64,000 bases of DNA. Origin: Streptomyces sp. NBC_01445 (GTDB lineage: Bacteria; Actinomycetota; Actinomycetes; Streptomycetales; Streptomycetaceae). Under the pieces are notes generated by a model. It did not search any database and was not told the DNA's origin. It was given only the letters and a program-made list of their open reading frames with translations. Positions 25,006-33,038 of this stretch are shown here, piece by piece. The stretch lies in assembly GCF_035918235.1 (NCBI RefSeq), contig NZ_CP109485.1:4464001-4528000 (forward strand). Direction: 5' to 3'. How positions within the stretch are numbered: position 1 is the stretch's first letter; each line of letters begins with the position of its first letter. The position numbers and the translations under genes were made by a program.

Positions 25006-26304
25006 TTACTTGTTGAGGGAGTCGAGAGAAGGGCCGAGGATCCAGGTGGCGATCTCTCGGATCGCGCCGTCACCACCGGGGAGAGTGGTGACCGCGCGCG
25101 CGGCGCCTCGTACGACGTCGTGGGCGCTCGCGACCGCCACGGGCCAGCCGACAAGGCCGAAGCACGGGAGGTCGTTGACGTCGTTGCCGACGTAGAGCAC
25201 GCGCTCGGGCGCGATGCCCTGTTCCTCGCACCACTGCTTCAGTGCGAGGTCCTTGCGGTCGATGCCGTGCAGGACCGGGATCTGGAGCTTCCTGGCCCGG
25301 GCGGCGACGACCGGGTTCTGTTCCGTGGACAGGATCAGCAGCGGCAGGCCCGACTTGCGCAGGGCCGCGATGCCGAGGCCGTCACCGCGGTGCACGGTGA
25401 CGAACTCCCGTCCGTCGGAGTCGATCAGCACCTTGTCATCGGTCTGGGTGCCGTCGAAGTCGAGGACGACCGCGTCGATGTCTTCGGCGGTCGGGAGGGA
25501 GCCGGGCCTGTTCGCGTCGAAGAGCGGCGCGAGGGCCCGGGCGCGGGAGAGGTCGTGCGGGTCGTCGATCTCCAGGACCCGCGCGGGGTCGGTGCGGACG
25601 AGTTCCGTGCGGCCGAAAAAGCGGTGCTTGGCCTCGCGGAAGCCGCTCGCGTCCATGGCGTAGACCGCGCCGGTCTCCAGGAGGTCCTGGGGGCGGTCCT
25701 GGCGCATCTGGCGGAAGGACTTGTCGTGGTTGACGCCGTAGCCGCCGCTGGTGGCGGCGGGGGCGACGAGGGTGTCGGTGCCGCCCTCGACGGAGGCGCG
25801 CTCCACCGCGGGCGCGGCCGGCTCGTCATCGGCGTCGCGCCACACGAACCCGTGGAAGGGGGCGACGGTCAGGGCCGTGTCGGCGCCCTTCTCGACGATC
25901 GCGTTGACGACGCCGTCGATGTCCTCGCGGACGATGAAGGGGCTGGTGCACTGGACGAGGAGCACGACGTCGACCGCTGCGCCCTGGAGGGCCTCGTGGG
26001 CGTCGAGGGCGTGCAGCACGGCCGCCTCGGAGCTCGACTTGTCGCCGGCGATGGCGGCGGGCCGCAGGACGACCTCGGCGCCCGCCTCGCGGGCCACGGC
26101 GGCGATCGCGGCGTCGTCGGTGGAGACCACGACGTCCGTGACGAGCCGGGTGGCGCGGCACTCGCGGACGGTGCGGGCCACGAGGGGCACGCCGCCGACC
26201 GGGGCGAGGTTCTTGGCGGGCACTCCCTTGGAGCCGCCACGGGCGGGGATCACGGCGAGGACGCGGCGGACCGGTGCCGCTGTGCCCGCTTCCGGGTTGG
26301 TCAT
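25006..26304 (-). CDS. CMP-nonulosonate cytidylyltransferase fused to a HAD phosphatase
   Basis: 432 residues, two enzymes. N-terminal half (about 12-240): CMP-sialate synthetase, with VIPARGGSKGVPAKNL, VVSTDDAAIA and VQCTSPF. C-terminal half (about 265-425): KDO8P-phosphatase-like HAD domain, with nucleophile motif VVLDFDGTQTDD, LILSTEQNP and YVGNDVNDLPC. Together they would dephosphorylate a nonulosonate 9-phosphate and activate the acid as CMP-sugar, the steps either side of NeuB product. CAAGGAGA precedes ATG 26304. It lies 14 bp from neuB on the same strand, so the two are co-transcribed. Confidence 0.92.
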   Translation of the reverse strand: MTNPEAGTAAPVRRVLAVIPARGGSKGVPAKNLAPVGGVPLVARTVRECRATRLVTDVVVSTDDAAIAAVAREAGAEVVLRPAAIAGDKSSSEAAVLHALDAHEALQGAAVDVVLLVQCTSPFIVREDIDGVVNAIVEKGADTALTVAPFHGFVWRDADDEPAAPAVERASVEGGTDTLVAPAATSGGYGVNHDKSFRQMRQDRPQDLLETGAVYAMDASGFREAKHRFFGRTELVRTDPARVLEIDDPHDLSRARALAPLFDANRPGSLPTAEDIDAVVLDFDGTQTDDKVLIDSDGREFVTVHRGDGLGIAALRKSGLPLLILSTEQNPVVAARARKLQIPVLHGIDRKDLALKQWCEEQGIAPERVLYVGNDVNDLPCFGLVGWPVAVASAHDVVRGAARAVTTLPGGDGAIREIATWILGPSLDSLNK

Positions 26305-26330
26305 CAGGTCTCCTTGAGGGGTACGGGCGT

Positions 26331-27647
26331 TCACAGCTCGCCCATCCGCCGGATGACGGGCGCTACGCGCTGCACTCCGTGCCGGTAGGCGCCACGTGCG
26401 GCGCGGCGCACGATCTGCCGGACGGGGCCGGGCTCCTTGCCGGCGGCGGGTGCGCCGGGCAGCGGCGTCCCGTCGGGGGCGAGGTGGTGGCGGGCGAGGA
26501 TGCGCGGCAGGTAGCCGGGGGCGGTGGTGAGGCTGTAGTAGGGGGCCAGGGGCGGGAGCCGGTCGGCTCCGGTCAGGCCGGTGACCCGGGCGCGGGCCGT
26601 GTCGAAGGCGGTGTCGTACGTGCCGTCGGCCGCGACGCCCTGGCGTGCCACCCACTCCTCGTCGGCCTTCGGCAGGTGGCCCGCGTCGAGCTGGTCCCAG
26701 GAGGCGAGGCAGCCGGAGCCGGTGAAGTGGTGGTTGCCGAGCGCCTCGCGCACCCCGAGGTCCGTGAGCAGGGCCGTGGGGATGCGCCGGTGCAGGGCTT
26801 CGAGCGCGGCCGTCGAGCTGACGGTGACCAGGAGGTCGGTGCGGTCGAGTACCTCGCCCATGTGCCCGTAGACGAGGCGGCAGTTGGCGGGCAGTCCGCC
26901 GTCGATCCGCTGGGCGAGCTTCTGGTAGGGCGCCTCTTCGATGTGCGTGGTGTGCTCGCCCGGCTTGCTGCGCAGCTTGAGCAGTACCTCGCGCTCGGGG
27001 TGCAGACGGGCGTGTCCGACGAGCCGCTTGAGCAGGTAGGCGCGGTCGGCGGGGGTGTCCGGTACGGAGGGCTGCGCGGCGAAGACGACCGTGTACGGGT
27101 CGTGCTTCTCCTCGTAGGGCGTGCCGCCGAGGAACGGCAGCGCGCACTCGGTCACCGAGGAGGCATCCGCGTCCACACCCTCGTACACGGCGCGGAAACG
27201 GTCCGCGTCATGGCGGGAGTTGGCGAGGACGAGGTCGGCGCCGTGCCGCAGGAGCAGCCCGTCGGCGAGCTTCTCGTAGACGACTCCCACGTAGCCGGTG
27301 ACGACGACGGGCCGCTTGGCCCGGCCCTGCCAGGCCCGCGTGAGGCCGTGGAGCATGGCCTGGACGGCGCCGCCGACGAGGGCGAGGACGACGACGTCGT
27401 ACCGGTCGGCGTCCTGCTCCATACGGCGCAGGAATTCGACGGCGGTGACTTCGTCGAGGCTGTCGGCGCGGACGCCGACCTCGTCGAGCTGGCGTGGTGT
27501 CGGGGTGGCCCGGCCGCGCAGGAGGAATCCGTTGAGCGGACTCTCGTCGGTGGTGAGGCGGCGCGCGGTGAGCGCGCCCCACTTCCACCGGGTGTCGGAG
27601 TCCGCGAGCACGGCGACCCGTCGGGTCTCAGAGGTACTTGCTGGCAC
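26331..27647 (-). CDS. Putative glycosyltransferase (DUF6716-type)
   Basis: 438 residues starting RRVAVLADSDTRWKWGALTA, the opening of a family of putative glycosyltransferases found in actinobacterial wall-polymer clusters. Further blocks: VVTGYVGVVYEKLADGLLLR, LANSRHDADRF and a C-terminal Rossmann-like part with VTVSSTAALEAL. Reaction and sugar are not known. GTG 27647 is preceded by TAGCTT at 7 nt, indicating a leaderless mRNA; an upstream in-frame start at 27686 would lie in the promoter. It is the first gene of the left arm (then synthetase/HAD, neuB, transferase). Confidence 0.78.
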   Translation of the reverse strand: MPASTSETRRVAVLADSDTRWKWGALTARRLTTDESPLNGFLLRGRATPTPRQLDEVGVRADSLDEVTAVEFLRRMEQDADRYDVVVLALVGGAVQAMLHGLTRAWQGRAKRPVVVTGYVGVVYEKLADGLLLRHGADLVLANSRHDADRFRAVYEGVDADASSVTECALPFLGGTPYEEKHDPYTVVFAAQPSVPDTPADRAYLLKRLVGHARLHPEREVLLKLRSKPGEHTTHIEEAPYQKLAQRIDGGLPANCRLVYGHMGEVLDRTDLLVTVSSTAALEALHRRIPTALLTDLGVREALGNHHFTGSGCLASWDQLDAGHLPKADEEWVARQGVAADGTYDTAFDTARARVTGLTGADRLPPLAPYYSLTTAPGYLPRILARHHLAPDGTPLPGAPAAGKEPGPVRQIVRRAARGAYRHGVQRVAPVIRRMGEL

Positions 27648-27654
27648 ACCGAAG

Positions 27655-27660
27655 AAGCTA
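27655..27660 (-). promoter_or_regulatory. -10 box of the left arm; leaderless start
   Basis: TAGCTT on the complement, 7 nt before GTG 27647. No Shine-Dalgarno is present. The 198 bp between the two divergent GTG starts hold the control region for both arms of the cluster. Confidence 0.5.
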
Positions 27661-27832
27661 GGAAGCGATTCCGATCGACGGCCCAACCGGAGTGCAACAA
27701 ACGGTTAACAGCGCACCGACGAATGGGGAATCCGGCCGGGAAGTGCCCGGGAAGCAGGCGGGTTCACTATTCCGCCACGCGTCGTTCACCTGACATCTCA
27801 CCATCGGTCAAGACGAATGCCGGGCCGCCGCC

Positions 27833-27838
27833 TAGCGT
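27833..27838 (+). promoter_or_regulatory. -10 box of the right arm; leaderless start
   Basis: TAGCGT, 7 nt before GTG 27846, in a context (CCTAGC) nearly identical to the divergent partner at 27655. No clear -35 in either case. Confidence 0.55.
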
Positions 27839-27845
27839 CCTTCAC

Positions 27846-28826
27846 GTGGTCAAGCTCTCCGTCATCGTGCCGTTCTACAACGTGCAGCAATACGCGCCCG
27901 ACACCCTCAGAAGTCTTCGTGCCAACGCGCGCGACGACTTCGAATTCATTCTCGTCGACGACTGTTCGAAGGACGAGACCCCGGACATTCTCGCGCGCGC
28001 CGAGCGCGAGCTGCCCGGCGCCGTCCTGGTCAGACACGAAAAGAACGGAGGCCTGGCCACCGCGCGCAACACCGGACTCGACGCGTCGCGCGGTGAGTAC
28101 CTGACATTCCTGGACGGGGACGACTGGCTCGCCCCTGGATACTACGAGCGACTGCTCGCCTCCATCGAAGGCCTGGGCTGCGATTTCGTCCGTACGGACC
28201 ATGTCCAGTGCACCGCGCGGGCCCGCACCGTCCACCGCGTGCCGACCGGCAGGCGCGGTGTCGTCATGGATCCGCGCGAGGCGATCCTGCCCGCCGACCG
28301 CTCGACGTCCGTCGACTACGCGTACGCGTGGGCCGGCATGTACCACCGGCGGCTCGCCGACGCCGGCCTCCTCCACTTCACCGACGGCCTGCGCACGGCC
28401 GAGGACAGGCCGTGGATCTGGCGGCTGCACCGCGAGGCGAAATCCTTTGCCGCGGTGGGACTTCTCGGCGTGTTCTACCGGCGCGGTGTCGCCTCGTCGC
28501 TGACGCAGATCGGCGATGTGCGACAGCTCGATTTCATCAAGGCGTTCGACCAGGTGGTGGCCGAAACGGCGCAGGACCAGGACGCGGAAAAACTTCTGCC
28601 GAAGGCCGTCCGTACGTACTGCGCGATTATTTCCCACCACCTGGGATCCATCGAAAGGTTCGAACCGGCAGTGGCGCGCAAATTGAAGACACTGAGTTCC
28701 GCGGCGCTGAAGCGCATGCCGCAGGACGTACTCGACGACGCGCTCGACTCGATGGACGTGCAGCGGGCGACGCGCCTGCGCCGGCTGCGGCGCCGCCCCG
28801 CCGCGGCGGGGGTGGCTGCCGCGTGA
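27846..28826 (+). CDS. Family 2 glycosyltransferase
   Basis: 326 residues. GT-A fold motifs: LSVIVPFYNVQQYAPDTL at the start, LVDDCSKDETPD, LATARNTGLDASRG, and the metal-binding FLDGDDW. The C-terminal third (EDRPWIWRLHREAKSF and on) is helical, as in wall teichoic acid and capsule transferases. It uses a nucleotide-diphospho-sugar donor at the cytoplasmic face. GTG 27846 is likely leaderless. An upstream reading frame antisense to the left arm is open by chance. Its stop overlaps the next start by GTGA. Confidence 0.9.
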   Translation: MVKLSVIVPFYNVQQYAPDTLRSLRANARDDFEFILVDDCSKDETPDILARAERELPGAVLVRHEKNGGLATARNTGLDASRGEYLTFLDGDDWLAPGYYERLLASIEGLGCDFVRTDHVQCTARARTVHRVPTGRRGVVMDPREAILPADRSTSVDYAYAWAGMYHRRLADAGLLHFTDGLRTAEDRPWIWRLHREAKSFAAVGLLGVFYRRGVASSLTQIGDVRQLDFIKAFDQVVAETAQDQDAEKLLPKAVRTYCAIISHHLGSIERFEPAVARKLKTLSSAALKRMPQDVLDDALDSMDVQRATRLRRLRRRPAAAGVAAA

Positions 28827-30160
28827 CCACGCAGATCTTCTTCGCCTCCACGCTGTACGGGACCGCGACGCTCGCCGCGGCCCTCGACGCGGACTGCTTC
28901 GCGCCCGCGGACCGGCGCATCCTGCTCGTCGCCAACAACGCGGCGACCCCGGAGACGACGCCCGCCGTCGACGAGATGCCGGGCTTCGAGCGGCTGCGCG
29001 GCCGCTTCGACGACGTCGTGTCGTGGAACGAGACCATCGCGCCGTTCCACCCCGGCGGCTGGGCCCCGCGCCCCGACGACGTACCGCTGTGGGAGCGCCA
29101 TCTGCGTCTCGCCTGGGACCTGGGCGACGACGACGTCGAGCTGGCCGTGGAGTCGATCCAGGTCAACCCGGCGATGGCCGTGGCGCAGATCTTCACCGGC
29201 GTCCCCGTCGACGTGTACGCGGACGGCCTGATGAGCTACGGCCCGACCCGCAACAAGATCGACCCGCTGGTCGGCACCCGCGTGCGGCGGCTGCTGCACC
29301 TGGACCTCGTACCGGACCTGAAGCCGCTGCTCCTCACGGAGTTCGGCGTGGAACCCGAGGTCGTGCCGACGGACGTCTTCGTGAAGGTGCTGGCCGAACT
29401 GGGTGATGTGAGCGGCGAGTTGCCGCCCGTCGGGCCCGAACCGGCCGTGCTGCTCGGGCAGTACCTGTCCGCGCTCGACATCCTCACCGCGCAGGAGGAG
29501 GAGGACCTGCACGTGCGGATGATGCGCGGCGCGGTCGCCCTCGGCCACACGCGGATCGTCTTCAAGCCCCACCCGACGGCGCCGGCCACCTGGTCGCGCA
29601 CCCTGGAGGCGGAGGCGGAGAAGCTCGGCGCCGAGCTCACCGTCCTCGACACGCCCGTGCTCGCCGAGGTCCTGTACCAGCGGATGCGCCCGGCCCTGGT
29701 GGTCGGCTGCTTCTCGACGGCGCTGCTGACCGCGTCCGCGTTCTACGGCATCCCGGTCGCCCGCATCGGCACCGGCACCCTCCTCGACCGCCTCGCGCCG
29801 TACCAGAACAGCAACCGCGTCCCGGTCACGATCGTGGACGCGCTGCTGCCGGAGCTGTCGGAGCAGGCGGCCGTGACCGCGCAGGAGTCCGGCACGGCGA
29901 ACGCCGAGCTGAACCAGCTGGTGCGCGCGGTCGGCTTCGCGATGCAGCCGAAGATCTACCCGGACCTGCGGGCCGCGGCCGAGCGGTATCTCTCGACGCA
30001 CTTGAACGACCACACGTGGCGCTACTTCAAGCGCCGCCGGCTCACGTCCCTCGCGCTGCCTGGCGCCGTCCCGGCTCAGCTCGCGTTCATTCCGCGCAAC
30101 GCGACGGTGCGCCGGGTCGCCCGCCGCGCGCGCTCGTTCAAGCGGGCTGCCCTCGGATGA
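28823..30160 (+). CDS. Second polysialyltransferase-like protein
   Basis: 445 residues opening TTQIFFASTLYGTATLAAAL, with VNPAMAVAQIFTGVPVDVYADG, LLGQYLSALDILTAQEE, IVFKPHPTAPA and VVGCFSTALLTASAFYG. These are the conserved blocks of the alpha-2,8-polysialyltransferase-like family (the KPHP and late Ser/Thr motifs bind the CMP-donor). It is distant from the shorter homologue at 22878, so the cluster encodes two such transferases. GTG 28823 overlaps the GT2 stop by 4 bp and its stop overlaps the acyltransferase start: one coupled operon. Confidence 0.83.
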   Translation: MTTQIFFASTLYGTATLAAALDADCFAPADRRILLVANNAATPETTPAVDEMPGFERLRGRFDDVVSWNETIAPFHPGGWAPRPDDVPLWERHLRLAWDLGDDDVELAVESIQVNPAMAVAQIFTGVPVDVYADGLMSYGPTRNKIDPLVGTRVRRLLHLDLVPDLKPLLLTEFGVEPEVVPTDVFVKVLAELGDVSGELPPVGPEPAVLLGQYLSALDILTAQEEEDLHVRMMRGAVALGHTRIVFKPHPTAPATWSRTLEAEAEKLGAELTVLDTPVLAEVLYQRMRPALVVGCFSTALLTASAFYGIPVARIGTGTLLDRLAPYQNSNRVPVTIVDALLPELSEQAAVTAQESGTANAELNQLVRAVGFAMQPKIYPDLRAAAERYLSTHLNDHTWRYFKRRRLTSLALPGAVPAQLAFIPRNATVRRVARRARSFKRAALG

Positions 30161-31302
30161 GTACTTCACAGACGACGCTCCCCACGCTTTCTCCGGGAGC
30201 GGACGCCACGGTGCGGAGCGCGCGCCCCCGCGCGCACGCACCGCGGCTGAGAGCCCTGGACGGCCTGCGACTCATAGCCGCCCTGATGGTCGCCGCGTAC
30301 CACTACGGCGGCCGTGACGGTGAGGTGTCCCAGGCCTGGGGCACCTCACCGAAGGTCCAGTTCCCGTCACTGCACCAGTGGTTCGCCTACGGCTGCCTCG
30401 GGGTGCAGATCTTCTTCGTCATCAGCGGCTTCGTGATCTGCATGAGCGGCTGGGGCAAGCCCCTGCGCTCGTTCTTCGCCTCCCGCGCGTCCCGACTGCT
30501 GCCGTCCTACTGGGCGGCCGTGATCCTGGTGACGGCGGTCTTCGCGCTGCCCGTGGTCGCGTACAAGGCGGTCTCGCCCAGTGACGCGCTCCTGAATCTG
30601 ACGATGCTCCAGCAGCCGCTCGGCGTGGACCGGGTCCTCGGCGTCTGCTGGACCCTGTGGGCCGAGGTCCGCTTCTACGCGCTGTTCGCCCTGTGCATCG
30701 TCCTGCCGGGCGCGAACCGGCGCCGCGTCGTGCTGTTCTGCGCCGTGTGGACGCTCGCCGCCGCGATCACCCAGGCGTCCGGCGAGCCGACCCTCAAGGT
30801 CATCCTGATGCCGGAGTACGCGCCGTACTTCATCGGCGGCGTCGGCCTGTATCTGCTCCACCTCGACCGCCGCGACATGACCGCGTGGGGCATCGTCCTC
30901 GTGAGCTGGCTGATCGGTCAGCACTACGCGGTGGCCGCACTGTGGCATGCACCGAACCCTCACTTCTTCTCGTACCGGGGGTCGGGCTCGATCATCCTGA
31001 TAGTGACCCTCGGCTTCGTGGCGGTGGGCGCGATAGCGCTCGGGCTGCTGAACCGGATCAACTGGGGATGGCTGACGGTCGCCGGTGCGCTGACGTACCC
31101 GTTCTACCTGGTCCACGAGCATCTGGGCTGGGTGGTGATCGAGATGCTGCACCGGCGTCTCGGGCTGCCGTCCGCCGTGACGTTCACCCTCACGGTCGCC
31201 GCGATGCTCACCCTCGCATGGCTCCTGAACCGCGTCGCGGAGAAGCCGCTTGCACCTTTCCTGCGCAAACAGCTGAACCCCACGCCCGCCAGGATTCACT
31301 GA
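30157..31302 (+). CDS. Membrane acyltransferase (family 3)
   Basis: 381 residues with about ten membrane helices. Acyltransferase-3 motifs: RLRALDGLRLIAALMVAAYH with the conserved His, GVQIFFVISGFVI, SRLLPSYWAA. Members O-acetylate exported glycans, using acyl-CoA from the cytosol. Coupled by ATGA to the preceding transferase, it probably decorates the same wall polymer; Kdn polymers carrying acyl or methyl groups are known in actinomycetes. The N-terminal about 30 residues are a cytoplasmic Ser/Thr/Pro tail. Confidence 0.88.
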   Translation: MSTSQTTLPTLSPGADATVRSARPRAHAPRLRALDGLRLIAALMVAAYHYGGRDGEVSQAWGTSPKVQFPSLHQWFAYGCLGVQIFFVISGFVICMSGWGKPLRSFFASRASRLLPSYWAAVILVTAVFALPVVAYKAVSPSDALLNLTMLQQPLGVDRVLGVCWTLWAEVRFYALFALCIVLPGANRRRVVLFCAVWTLAAAITQASGEPTLKVILMPEYAPYFIGGVGLYLLHLDRRDMTAWGIVLVSWLIGQHYAVAALWHAPNPHFFSYRGSGSIILIVTLGFVAVGAIALGLLNRINWGWLTVAGALTYPFYLVHEHLGWVVIEMLHRRLGLPSAVTFTLTVAAMLTLAWLLNRVAEKPLAPFLRKQLNPTPARIH

Positions 31303-31358
31303 GGGTTCATGCCCAGCGGAGTTTGCTGCCCGATTGGCGGATGCGATCTCTGAGCGCC

Positions 31359-31388
31359 TTGACCCTGTCGATCAGGAGCTCATAGGTT
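31359..31388 (+). promoter_or_regulatory. Promoter of the methyltransferase gene
   Basis: -35 TTGACC (31359-31364), 18-bp spacer, -10 TAGGTT (31383-31388), then 8 nt to ATG 31397: a good housekeeping-type promoter producing a leaderless message. Confidence 0.7.
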
Positions 31389-31396
31389 CGCGTCCC

Positions 31397-32296
31397 ATGA
31401 CTGCTGTGCACACCACCGCCCGGCGCCCGATCGACCTCGACGACGTCCCCGGCTGGTTCCCCCCGCTCGACCAACTCCTGTTCACCTGGCTCCTCGAACG
31501 GCAGGCGCGGCGGGAGGTCCGCGGGGATCTGCTGGAACTCGGCGTCTACATGGGCAAGAGCGCGGTCCTCCTCGGACAGCATCTGCACGGCACCGAGAAG
31601 TTCACCGTGTGCGACCTGTTCGAGGGCGACGCCCCCGACGAGGCGAACCAGGCCGAATCCACCAAGTCCTACGCCTCACTGACCCGGCAGGCCTTCGAGG
31701 AGAACTACCTCTCGTTCCACGACGAGCTGCCGAAGGTCGTCCAGGCACCCAGCTCCGTGATCTCCGACGAGGTCGACCCGGGCACCTGCCGCTTTGTCCA
31801 CATCGACGCCTCGCACCTCTACGAGCATGTGTACGGCGACATCGGCGCCGCCCGCGAGCTGCTCGGCGCCGACGGCATCGTCGTCCTGGACGACTTCCGC
31901 TCCGAGCACACGCCGGGCGTCTCCGTCGCCGCGTGGGAGGCCGTACTCAACCGCGGCCTGCGCCCGCTCTGCCTGAGCACCCAGAAGCTGTACGCCACAT
32001 GGGAGGACCCCGAGCCCCTCCAGGACGAGCTCCTCGGCATGCTCAGGGAGCGCGACGACATCGCCCTCAGCGTGCAGCAGGCGGCCGGTCACCGCCTGGT
32101 CCGCACGAAGTCGAAGGCGGTCAAGGCGCCCTCGTTCCCGCGCTCCCGCCACCATGTGGAGCACCTGGCGGAACCGAAGGCGGCCTCCGCCCCGGATCCG
32201 GCTCCCGTACGCAAGCGCAGCCACGCCCGCCGGATCGCCGTGGACCTGACGCCCCCGGTCATCACCCGGGCCGTGCGCCGCGCCCGCAGGGGCTAG
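31397..32296 (+). CDS. Class I SAM-dependent methyltransferase (TylF/CmcI-like)
   Basis: 299 residues. SAM-binding motif I is DLLELGVYMGKSAV and the acidic loop is TVCDLFEGDAPDE; FVHIDASHLYEHVYGDI and IVVLDDF complete the class I fold of the Methyltransf_24/TylF type, which O-methylates sugars. The C-terminal about 50 residues are basic (KRSHARRIAV, RAVRRARRG), possibly a membrane-surface anchor. Start ATG 31397 is set by the promoter at 31359; an in-frame start at 31334 precedes that promoter. As last gene on this arm it could O-methylate the polymer; that role is inferred from position. Confidence 0.83.
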   Translation: MTAVHTTARRPIDLDDVPGWFPPLDQLLFTWLLERQARREVRGDLLELGVYMGKSAVLLGQHLHGTEKFTVCDLFEGDAPDEANQAESTKSYASLTRQAFEENYLSFHDELPKVVQAPSSVISDEVDPGTCRFVHIDASHLYEHVYGDIGAARELLGADGIVVLDDFRSEHTPGVSVAAWEAVLNRGLRPLCLSTQKLYATWEDPEPLQDELLGMLRERDDIALSVQQAAGHRLVRTKSKAVKAPSFPRSRHHVEHLAEPKAASAPDPAPVRKRSHARRIAVDLTPPVITRAVRRARRG

Positions 32297-32316
32297 GCCG
32301 AAAGCAGCCCGGGGCC

Positions 32317-32973
32317 TCAGGCCCCCGCGAGGGACAGCTTGACCGCGAAGCCCAGGAACAGCATGCCCGCCGCCGTGGTCGCGCCCGCCGAGAGCCGCCT
32401 GCGGCGCCGGAAGGCGTCGGCCAGGCGGGTACCGCTGAAGATCAGGGTGGAGAGGTAGAGGAAGCTCAGGACCTGGAGCAGCCCGCCGAGTACCACGAAG
32501 GACAGCGCCGGGTAGGCGTAGCCGGGGTCCACGAACTGAACGAAGAAGGAGATCAGGAACAGGATCGCCTTCGGGTTGAAGAGGCTGACGATCAGGGCGC
32601 GGCGGTACGGGTGCTCGTCACCGCTCCCGGTCACCGGCTCGGTTCCGCTCTCCACGGCGGGCTCACCGCGCTGCTTCCACAGCGCCCGCGCCGAGCGGAT
32701 CATGCCGATCGCCATCCACGTCAGGTAGCCCGCTCCCGCGTACTTCACGACGAGGAAGAGCAGGGGCGTCGTCTGCAGCACGGAGGCCGCGCCGAGCGCG
32801 GCCAGTGTCATCAGGACCGTGTCCCCGGTGAAGACACCGGCGGCGGCCGCGTATCCGGTGCGTATGCCCTTGCGGGCGGCCACGGAGAGCACGTAGAGGG
32901 AGTTCGGTCCTGGCAGCAGGACGATGAGGACTAGACCGGCCAGATAGGTCGGGAGATTGATGACACCGAGCAT
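32317..32973 (-). CDS. LysE/RhtB-family amino-acid exporter (LeuE-like)
   Basis: 218 residues, six hydrophobic helices; signatures LPGPNSLYVLSVAARKG near the start and SLFNPKAILFLISFFVQFV in the middle are diagnostic for LysE/RhtB exporters and resemble leucine exporter LeuE. The cytoplasmic loop between helices 3 and 4 is long and acidic. Transcribed towards the methyltransferase; a short GGGGCCT-C-AGGCCCC hairpin overlaps its stop (32311-32325). A large dyad lies just upstream of the ATG. Confidence 0.88.
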   Translation of the reverse strand: MLGVINLPTYLAGLVLIVLLPGPNSLYVLSVAARKGIRTGYAAAAGVFTGDTVLMTLAALGAASVLQTTPLLFLVVKYAGAGYLTWMAIGMIRSARALWKQRGEPAVESGTEPVTGSGDEHPYRRALIVSLFNPKAILFLISFFVQFVDPGYAYPALSFVVLGGLLQVLSFLYLSTLIFSGTRLADAFRRRRRLSAGATTAAGMLFLGFAVKLSLAGA

Positions 32974-32977
32974 GAAA

Positions 32978-33015
32978 GGGAGTGTCGCACGCCTATATGG
33001 CCATACGACACTCCC
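32978..33015 (-). promoter_or_regulatory. Nested palindrome upstream of the exporter gene
   Basis: A perfect 10-bp outer repeat (32978-32987 with 33006-33015) encloses the perfect palindrome TATGGCCATA (32996-33005). It lies within 43 bp of the exporter ATG and 23 bp after the mutase stop. It may be the mutase terminator, an operator, or both. Confidence 0.5.
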
Positions 33016-33038
33016 TGCTCAGAGGGTGATACGGGGCC

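Noticed and set aside
25006..27147. A 713-codon extension of the synthetase/HAD gene.
   Set aside because: The extra N-terminal part is an Arg/Pro/Ala-rich out-of-frame reading of the neighbouring glycosyltransferase gene; ATG 26304 has a clear Shine-Dalgarno.
26274..27845. An 850-codon plus-strand frame reaching upstream of the GT2 gene.
   Set aside because: Only the part from GTG 27846 has protein features; the upstream part is antisense to the DUF6716 and synthetase genes.
20317..32296. Secondary-metabolite cluster because of the NeuB, acyltransferase and methyltransferase genes.
   Set aside because: No PKS, NRPS, terpene synthase or resistance genes; the gene set fits a wall glycopolymer better.
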